Origin: Bacillota bacterium
GTDB taxonomy: Bacteria; Bacillota_C; Negativicutes; CTSoil-072
DNA length: 11,348 nt
Direction: 5' to 3'
Assembly: GCA_017861495.1 (NCBI GenBank)
Contig: JAGFXW010000114.1
Location: 1-11,348, forward strand
The notes under the pieces were generated by a model. It ran no database searches, had not been told where the DNA came from, and saw only the letters and a list, made by a program, of their open reading frames with translations. Both the position numbers and the translations under genes were made by a program. Positions 6,380 to 11,348 of this stretch are shown here, piece by piece; the stretch's first letter is position 1; every line of letters starts with the position of its first letter.

Positions 6380-7621
6380 ATGGAAAATATGATTCGTGAT
6401 CCACAGTTAGCTCCACAAGGTTTGGATAAAATAAATTGGGTACGCCAGCACATGCCGGTATTGAATGTTTTAAACTCCGAATTATCCCAAACCAAACCGT
6501 TACAAGGTAAAAAGTTGGTTATTTCTATGCATTTGGAAGCAAAAACCGCTTACTTGGCAATTGTTTTAAAGAATGCCGGCGCCGATGTTGTGGTTACAGG
6601 CAGTAATCCGTTGTCTACACAAGATGATGTCGCGGCAGCGCTTGCTGCGTGCGGTGTGGGAGTATTTGCTTGGTATAACTGCACTTTGGAAGAATATGAC
6701 CAATTTTTACATAAAGCATTAGATACGAAACCGCATATTATTATTGATGACGGTGGTGACCTGGTTGCCTTACTGCATGGAGAGCGTAAGGACTTGGCTG
6801 CTAACATCATTGGCGGATCGGAAGAAACGACAACCGGTGTGCTGCGGCTGCGGGCATTGGAACGCGAAGGGAAATTGGCATTTCCGATGATGGCGGTTAA
6901 CGATGCCTATTGCAAATATTTGTTTGACAACCGCTATGGAACCGGCCAGTCTACGTGGGACGGGATCATGCGGACTACCAATTTAACGGTTGCCGGCAAG
7001 ACAGTTGTTGTCGCCGGTTATGGCTGGTGTGGTAAAGGCGTTGCGATGCGCGCAAAAGGGTTGGGCGCCAATGTTGTTGTCGCCGAGGTGGATCCGATCA
7101 AGGCCATTGAGGCGGTTTTTGACGGCTTCCGGGTTATGCCGATGAAGGATGCTGCAACTTGCGGGGATATTTTTGTTACTTTGACCGGATGCAAAGATGT
7201 ATTGCGAAGGGAACATTTTACCGTCATGAAATCGGGTGCCATTATGGCCAATGCCGGGCATTTTGATGTAGAGATCAATAAAGTTGACTTAACGGACTTG
7301 GCAGTTTCTCATGCTACGGTTCGCAAAAATATTGAAGAATATTGTCTGCCGGATTCGCGCAAACTGTATTTATTGGCGGAAGGCCGATTAGTAAACTTGG
7401 CAGCCGGAGACGGTCACCCCACGGAAATTATGGATCTTTCTTTTGCCATGCAGGCCCTGGCTGTACTGCACATTCTTTCCCATAGCGCTGAGTTGGATAA
7501 GAAAGTGTATAATTTGTCGGAAGAACTCAGCCTTCGTGTTGCTAGTCTCAAATTGAAAGCGCTGGGCGTAGAAATTGATAGTTTAACGGATGAGCAGAAA
7601 GCATATTTGTACAATGCATAA
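6380..7621 (+). CDS. ahcY: Adenosylhomocysteinase family, short archaeal/Thermotoga type; possible S-inosylhomocysteine hydrolase
   Basis: NAD-dependent hydrolase that splits S-adenosyl- or S-inosylhomocysteine to homocysteine and the nucleoside. Seen: DDGGD (123-127), SEETTTG (147-153), the K179 and D183-N184 catalytic region, the NAD loop GYGWCGKG (213-220), E236, NAGHF (291-295), and LAEGRLVNLAAGDGHP (332-347) with H346. It is 413 residues and ends just after LTDEQKAYL, lacking the C-terminal K-x3-Y tail that completes the NAD site in human-type enzymes. The segment that contacts the base, H-x-T-x-E/Q in common SAH hydrolases, is H51-L-E53-A-K55, and the human Met351 position is D344. These features match my memory of the Thermotoga maritima and methanogen forms; the M. 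jannaschii homologue is reported to use S-inosylhomocysteine. Located between mtnA (2 bases) and the aldolase (1 base). Family certain, substrate inferred. Confidence 0.93.
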   Translation: MENMIRDPQLAPQGLDKINWVRQHMPVLNVLNSELSQTKPLQGKKLVISMHLEAKTAYLAIVLKNAGADVVVTGSNPLSTQDDVAAALAACGVGVFAWYNCTLEEYDQFLHKALDTKPHIIIDDGGDLVALLHGERKDLAANIIGGSEETTTGVLRLRALEREGKLAFPMMAVNDAYCKYLFDNRYGTGQSTWDGIMRTTNLTVAGKTVVVAGYGWCGKGVAMRAKGLGANVVVAEVDPIKAIEAVFDGFRVMPMKDAATCGDIFVTLTGCKDVLRREHFTVMKSGAIMANAGHFDVEINKVDLTDLAVSHATVRKNIEEYCLPDSRKLYLLAEGRLVNLAAGDGHPTEIMDLSFAMQALAVLHILSHSAELDKKVYNLSEELSLRVASLKLKALGVEIDSLTDEQKAYLYNA

Positions 7622-7622
7622 G

Positions 7623-8291
7623 ATGAATTTAGAGAAAGAAGTTTATGAAGCGCGACGCAATATACTGAGCGCCGGCATAGATTTGCTTGACAAAGGATTG
7701 GTTGCCGGAACGTGGGGCAATATCAGTGTAAAAATACCAAACAGCAATTGGATTGCAGTAACTCCTTCCGGCCGTAATTATCGGACGATGCGGGAAGATG
7801 ATGTTGTCATCGTTGATCAACATGGGAAAACGGTTGCCAGTCCGTTGAAACCATCTTCCGAATTACCTCTCCATTTGGCAGTGTATCAAGCGCGTCCTGA
7901 TGTCCAGGCAATTGTCCATACGCATAGTATTTTTGCCAGCGCCTGCGCGGTAGCAAGACAGGACATTCCTCCTATTATCGAAGATTTGGTACAAATTGTC
8001 GGCGGCAGTGTTCATGTTGCCCAATATGGATTTCCCGGAACGGAAAGTTTGGCTGATTATGCTGTTAATGGCCTCGGTGACAAGCAGGCAGTTTTACTTG
8101 CTAATCACGGCATGATTGGTTGTGCGCCGTCACTATCGGAAGCGTTAATGGTTTGTGAATTAGTGGAAAAGGCCGCTTCGATATATATCTATGCGCAGCA
8201 ACTAGGAGGGGCTCAAGAACTGGCGGCGGAAGATGTTTTTCGTATGCGCCAGTTTTATCTGGAACATTATCGCTTACGGCAAGGAGAATGA
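7623..8291 (+). CDS. Class II aldolase/FucA family, probable 5-substituted ribulose-1-phosphate aldolase
   Basis: Zinc-dependent aldolase of the L-fuculose-1-phosphate aldolase family. In this setting it would cleave methylthioribulose-1-phosphate or 5-deoxyribulose-1-phosphate to dihydroxyacetone phosphate plus methylthioacetaldehyde or lactaldehyde. Seen: GTWGNIS (29-35) and TPSG (47-50) for phosphate binding, the catalytic Glu E80 in SSELPLH, zinc ligands H99 and H101 in VHTHS, and H162 in LLANHGMIG. The 222 residues match FucA (about 215). E80 and the three His argue for aldolase rather than the related MtnB dehydratase, though the two share a fold and some motifs. Starts at 7590 and 7614 overlap ahcY; ATG at 7623 gives the usual N-terminus (MNLEKEV), but none has a good ribosome site, so translation is probably coupled to ahcY. 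The role rests on the neighbours mtnP and mtnA. Confidence 0.87.
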   Translation: MNLEKEVYEARRNILSAGIDLLDKGLVAGTWGNISVKIPNSNWIAVTPSGRNYRTMREDDVVIVDQHGKTVASPLKPSSELPLHLAVYQARPDVQAIVHTHSIFASACAVARQDIPPIIEDLVQIVGGSVHVAQYGFPGTESLADYAVNGLGDKQAVLLANHGMIGCAPSLSEALMVCELVEKAASIYIYAQQLGGAQELAAEDVFRMRQFYLEHYRLRQGE

Positions 8292-8294
8292 TCT

Positions 8295-9584
8295 ATGACA
8301 AAAATATTAATCAAAAATCCGGAAGTTTTTGGATCAGACGGCATTGTTCGGCAGGCAGATATTGCCATTGACGGGGTAAAGATCGCTTATGTGGGTAACG
8401 TACCTTCGGAATGGAAGCCAGATCGTGTAATTGAAGGGGCTGGAAGGTTCGCTATCCCTGGTTTTGTAAATACACATACCCATGCAGCAATGACGTTATT
8501 TCGCAGTTATGCTGACGACATGCGCCTTATGGATTGGCTGGAAAATAAAATTTGGCCGGCGGAAGCCAATTTAACCGGCGATGATGTGTATTGGGGCACC
8601 CAGCTCGCTATCGCTGAAATGCTTCGCACAGGAGCCACAACATTTGCTGATATGTACTTTTTTATGGACGATGTGGCGCGGGCCGTGGAAAGCAGTGGGA
8701 TCCGCGCTGTATTAGCGCGCGGATTGATTGGTGTCACACCGGATGGTACAAAATCGTTAGCGGAAAATGAAGACTTTTTTCATAAATGGCACAATCAAGC
8801 GGAAGGGCGAATCACCGTGATGATGGGGCCGCATGCCCCTTATACCTGCCCACCTGAATATTTGAAAAAAGTTGTAAATGTTGCCACCCGTCTGGGAGCA
8901 GAACTTCATATTCATCTGGCTGAAACTAAAAATGAGGTTGAAGATTGCATAAAGTTGTACGGAAAATCGCCCATTAAGTTGATGGAAGATTTAGGAGTCC
9001 TCCAATGTGGCGTGTTGGCAGCGCACTGCGTTCATGTTGATGCGGATGATATTGAAATTATGCAAAAATATAAGGTTCGTGTTGCCCATAATCCCGGGAG
9101 CAATATGAAATTAGCAAGCGGAGTTGCACCGGTTACTAATTTCTTGAAGGCTGGAATTTGTGTTGGTTTAGGAACAGATGGTGCAGCCAGCAATAATAAT
9201 TTAGACATGTTAGAGGAAATTCGGTTAACCACTTTACTACAGAAAGTTCATACTATGGATCCGGAAGCGCTTCCGGCAAAGCAGGCTGTTTTATTGGGAA
9301 CCGGCAATGGCGCTAAAGCTTTGGGATTGGAAAAAATCACCGGTTCTTTGACACCAGGGTATCATGCGGATATTACTTTGTTGGAAACGAATGCTCCGCA
9401 TTGGTTTCCAAAACATGACCGAATATCTCTGCTAGCCTATGCGGCAAATGCCGGCGACGTGCATACGGTTATGGTTAACGGTCGGATATTAGTTGATAAT
9501 CATCAACTAACAACGATTGATGAAGAAAAAATGCTGGCAGAAGTACAGGCCAGAGGAATGCGTCTTGTAGCGAAATTCAAGTAA
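8295..9584 (+). CDS. mtaD: 5-methylthioadenosine/S-adenosylhomocysteine deaminase (MtaD/DadD type)
   Basis: Amidohydrolase that removes the 6-amino group of MTA, SAH, adenosine and often 5'-deoxyadenosine, giving the inosine analogues and ammonia. Metal ligands are H61 and H63 in NTHTH, H207 in HIHLAET and D295 in GTDG; H244 (LAAHC) and E210 are the expected catalytic partners. E90 in WPAE and R142 fit the sugar and substrate pocket of the T. maritima enzyme TM0936. The amidohydrolase beta-sandwich is formed by the ends (about 1-55 and 350-429). At 429 residues it is of normal size. Start ATG with AAGGAG at 8281-8286. It lies 3 bases after the aldolase and is the last gene of the tight block, so deaminase, phosphorylase, isomerase, hydrolase and aldolase should be made together. 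It is the best evidence for an inosine-based route. Confidence 0.92.
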   Translation: MTKILIKNPEVFGSDGIVRQADIAIDGVKIAYVGNVPSEWKPDRVIEGAGRFAIPGFVNTHTHAAMTLFRSYADDMRLMDWLENKIWPAEANLTGDDVYWGTQLAIAEMLRTGATTFADMYFFMDDVARAVESSGIRAVLARGLIGVTPDGTKSLAENEDFFHKWHNQAEGRITVMMGPHAPYTCPPEYLKKVVNVATRLGAELHIHLAETKNEVEDCIKLYGKSPIKLMEDLGVLQCGVLAAHCVHVDADDIEIMQKYKVRVAHNPGSNMKLASGVAPVTNFLKAGICVGLGTDGAASNNNLDMLEEIRLTTLLQKVHTMDPEALPAKQAVLLGTGNGAKALGLEKITGSLTPGYHADITLLETNAPHWFPKHDRISLLAYAANAGDVHTVMVNGRILVDNHQLTTIDEEKMLAEVQARGMRLVAKFK

Positions 9585-9660
9585 TTGTAGTTTATATTGT
9601 ATACGGGTAAAATTTTATTCTTTCTGGCAGACGCAGAAAAATGGAAGAGGATTTCGTAAG

Positions 9661-9693
9661 TTTTATCTTGAATACTATTTTATATACTATAAA
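9661..9693 (+). promoter_or_regulatory. Weak candidate promoter for the aminotransferase gene
   Basis: A strongly AT-rich stretch holds -10-like TATACT (9683-9688) and TATAAA (9688-9693). The possible -35 elements (TTTTAT at 9661, TTGAAT at 9668) match or space poorly. The 135-base gap after mtaD shows no clear terminator, so read-through from the salvage operon is equally possible. A 6-base hairpin with an AT stem (9621-9639) lacks a T-run. Confidence 0.3.
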
Positions 9694-9706
9694 TGGCAGG
9701 AAGAAT

Positions 9707-9712
9707 AGGAGG
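9707..9712 (+). promoter_or_regulatory. Ribosome binding site that fixes the aminotransferase start
   Basis: AGGAGG lies 7 bases before the ATG at 9720. The in-frame ATG at 9693 would put this site inside the coding region and add nine residues (MAGRIGGKF) that are simply its translation, so 9720 is chosen. Confidence 0.85.
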
Positions 9713-9719
9713 AAAATTC

Positions 9720-10889
9720 ATGCTGCAGGAAGCTTCAAGGATGGCAGGACTGTCATCTGCAATTTTTTCCGAAGTGGATGAGATGCGCAGAGCGGAAGTT
9801 GCAAAGGGGCATGACGTAATCACATTAAGTATTGGCAGCCCGGATATGGCGCCGGCTCCTCATATTATCGATGCCTTACGTGAAGCTTGCGCTTCGCCGC
9901 AAAGCTATGGATATACTCTGTCGAAAGGCATACCGGCTTTTTTGCAGGCAATTGCAGATTGGTATAAAAGAAAATTTGCTGTAGATCTCGATCCAGAAAC
10001 GGAAATTCATTCTTTGATGGGCTCGCAGGATGGATTGGCCCATATCAGTCTCTGCCTGGTAAATAAAGGAGATGTGGTGTTAGTTCCGGATCCCGGCTAT
10101 CCAATTTTTAGCGCGGGACCGCTTATTGCCGGTGCAGAACTGCATTATATGCCATTGCTAGAAGAGAATGGATATTTACCCGACCTTGATGCCATCGATG
10201 AATCCGTATTAAAGAGAACCAAAATCATGATTTTAAATTATCCTAATAATCCGATCGCTGCAGTTGCGCCTAGGGAGTTTTTTGTAAAAGTTGTCGCTTT
10301 GGCGAAGAAATATAATTTTTTAGTTTGCCAGGATTTTGCCTACAGTGAATTAGTTTTTGACGGGTATCGTCCGGACAGCTTTATGAGCATCCCCGGTGCG
10401 AAAGATATCGGCGTTGAATTCCATTCATTGTCGAAAACTTATAATATGGCCGGTTGCCGGTTAGGGTTTGTAGTTGGCAATGCGCAAGCAATTTCACTGT
10501 TGGGACGCTTAAAATCCAATTTTGATTATGGTGTTTTCTATCCGGTTCAAATGGCGGGTATTGCTGCGATAAACGGACCGCAGGACTGTGTCCTGCAGAC
10601 AGCTGCAGCCTATCAGCGCCGACGCGACATACTGGTTAACGGTTTTAATGCCATGGGGTGGTCAGTACCTCGTCCGCAGGCATCCATGTATATTTGGGCG
10701 CCGGTTCCGACAAAGCAGTCTTCGATGGAATTTACGAAAGACTTATTATACAATACCGCAATTTCTGTTGTGCCGGGCAAGGCTTTTGGCCAGTATGGCG
10801 ATCGACATGTCAGAATTGCTCTGGTACAGCCGGAAGAACGATTGGTAGAGGTTGTTTCACGGGTTAAAAAGTGGCTGGAGAATAAATAA
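9720..10889 (+). CDS. PLP-dependent aminotransferase, class I/II (fold type I)
   Basis: Transfers an amino group between an amino acid and a 2-oxo acid using pyridoxal phosphate. Seen: the N-terminal IGSPD (38-42), the cofactor segment GSQDG (101-105), NYPNNP (173-178), D205 and Y208 in CQDFAYSEL, the Schiff-base Lys K239 in SLSKTYNMAG, R247 in CRLGF, and the substrate carboxylate Arg R365 in VRIAL. At 389 residues it has normal length. Overall style resembles proteins annotated as LL-diaminopimelate or alanine-type aminotransferases in Bacillota, but the substrate cannot be read. Being 135 bases behind the salvage operon, a role as the methionine-forming MtnE is conceivable, yet the rest of that branch is absent. 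Likely cotranscribed with the ASCH gene 27 bases on. Confidence 0.9.
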   Translation: MLQEASRMAGLSSAIFSEVDEMRRAEVAKGHDVITLSIGSPDMAPAPHIIDALREACASPQSYGYTLSKGIPAFLQAIADWYKRKFAVDLDPETEIHSLMGSQDGLAHISLCLVNKGDVVLVPDPGYPIFSAGPLIAGAELHYMPLLEENGYLPDLDAIDESVLKRTKIMILNYPNNPIAAVAPREFFVKVVALAKKYNFLVCQDFAYSELVFDGYRPDSFMSIPGAKDIGVEFHSLSKTYNMAGCRLGFVVGNAQAISLLGRLKSNFDYGVFYPVQMAGIAAINGPQDCVLQTAAAYQRRRDILVNGFNAMGWSVPRPQASMYIWAPVPTKQSSMEFTKDLLYNTAISVVPGKAFGQYGDRHVRIALVQPEERLVEVVSRVKKWLENK

Positions 10890-10916
10890 ATTATAAGAAA
10901 AGGGGAGGAATTTATC

Positions 10917-11264
10917 ATGCGAGTTTTAAATTTCTACTCATCAACGTATCATAGCCAGTTGGTTTGCCGAAGAAAAACCTGTACCATTCGTTTGGGAGAT
11001 AAGACCTACAAGTATGCCGAAGGGGATATTGTGTGGGTAACCGTAGGCAAGCGGTTTGCGCAAAAGAAAAAAATTTACACGGCTGCAATCGATAGGGTAT
11101 TGGTGAAACCTATCGCCCAATTAACTGTTGATGATTTGCAAGGGGAAAATCCGGACATTACATCCGTGGATGAATTAGTGCAGTTTTTGCAGTCTATTTA
11201 CGGAAAAACCTTGACCCCCGGCGATACAGTCACGGTAATATATTTCTCAGAAATTATTGAATAA
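10917..11264 (+). CDS. ASCH-domain (PUA-like) protein, possible N4-acetylcytidine amidohydrolase relative
   Basis: A small 115-residue beta-barrel protein of the ASCH type, a fold tied to RNA or nucleoside binding. The segment R-R-K20-T-C-T23-I-R25 lines up with G-R-K21-T-I-T24-I-R26 of E. coli YqfB, an N4-acetylcytidine amidohydrolase. The LT-x6-EN segment (69-78, Glu at 77) has the same spacing as the one holding YqfB E74. So the Lys-Thr-Glu triad appears intact, from an alignment made by eye and memory. EGDIVWV (35-41) is the usual ASCH strand, and the C-terminus (TVTVIYF) closes the barrel. ATG start with AGGGGAGG at 10901-10908. It follows the aminotransferase by 27 bases. A purely RNA-binding role is the alternative. 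Confidence 0.8.
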   Translation: MRVLNFYSSTYHSQLVCRRKTCTIRLGDKTYKYAEGDIVWVTVGKRFAQKKKIYTAAIDRVLVKPIAQLTVDDLQGENPDITSVDELVQFLQSIYGKTLTPGDTVTVIYFSEIIE

Positions 11265-11308
11265 CTGAGGAAAATTACATATATTAAAATGCAGGAGTGA
11301 TTATTCGA

Positions 11309-11348
11309 ATGTCAGAATGTAAAAAAATCCCGGTTGGTATTTCAGCGC
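11309..11348 (+). CDS. Start of a gene, probably phosphate propanoyltransferase PduL (3' end outside window)
   Basis: Only 13 full codons are visible, reading MSECKKIPVGISA and then a codon starting with C. ATG at 11309 is preceded by AGGAG (11293-11297). PduL phosphotransacylases commonly begin IPVGVSARHVHL; the first C of an Arg (CGN) codon would fit. The DUF523 family has a similar GISAC start, but Cys codons begin with T, so it is excluded. PduL exchanges CoA and phosphate on propionyl or acetyl groups. The identification rests on very few residues. Confidence 0.5.
   Translation, partial: MSECKKIPVGISA

Noticed and set aside
7590..7622. Upstream ATG starts for the aldolase (7590, 7614)
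   Set aside because: Both overlap ahcY without a better ribosome site, and the added residues do not look like the family N-terminus. The choice of 7623 is moderate, not certain.
9621..9639. Hairpin TTTCTG/CAGAAA as a terminator after mtaD
   Set aside because: The stem is six weak pairs and is followed by A residues, not a T-run, on the plus strand.
9720..10889. Aminotransferase as MtnE of the methionine salvage cycle
   Set aside because: It is separated by 135 bases from the operon and the genes making its substrate (mtnB, C, D) are absent; motifs are generic to the class.
11309..11348. DUF523 family for the last partial gene
   Set aside because: That family needs Cys after GISA, but the next codon begins with C while Cys codons begin with T.

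Overview
The window reads as a chromosomal segment of a low-to-medium GC Bacillota bacterium. It is almost fully coding on the + strand, with strong AGGAGG-type ribosome sites and frequent TTG/GTG starts. The gene content resembles anaerobic Negativicutes (Sporomusa/Pelosinus type), but this is a judgement from protein style, not a database match. No mobile element, tRNA, rRNA, CRISPR array or convincing minus-strand gene was seen.

Layout. Positions 2-1068 hold the phospholipid pair psd (5' end cut off by the window) and pssA, overlapping by 3-4 bases. After a near-consensus sigma-70 promoter (1084-1112) comes a membrane glycosyltransferase of family 2 (1184-2467), closed by a probable terminator. 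Next are queD (queuosine precursor synthesis) and surE (nucleotidase). A 123-base gap with a terminator-like hairpin follows. Then six tightly packed genes run from 3880 to 9584 with gaps of 14, 6, 2, 1 and 3 bases: a PpaX-like HAD phosphatase, an MTAP-family nucleoside phosphorylase, mtnA, a short-form ahcY, a class II aldolase and an MTA/SAH deaminase. After 135 bases come a class I/II aminotransferase, an ASCH-domain protein, and the first 13 codons of what looks like a PduL phosphotransacylase.

How the genes may work together. The block 4512-9584 looks like a complete salvage route for the nucleoside by-products of S-adenosylmethionine (SAM): SAH, methylthioadenosine (MTA) and possibly 5'-deoxyadenosine. 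Three genes point to a 'deaminate first' order. MtaD can convert the adenosine compounds to inosine compounds. The phosphorylase has Asn where adenine-specific MTAPs have Asp. The AhcY carries H-x-E-x-K in its base-binding segment where ordinary SAH hydrolases have H-x-T-x-E/Q. MtnA and the class II aldolase would then turn the freed sugar phosphate into DHAP plus a small aldehyde, with no need for the oxygen-dependent MtnD step. A scheme like this is known from Methanocaldococcus jannaschii, where the genes are scattered, and the aldolase branch is known from the bacterial DHAP shunt. Here it would be one bacterial operon. The order of reactions is inferred; the gene identities are well supported.
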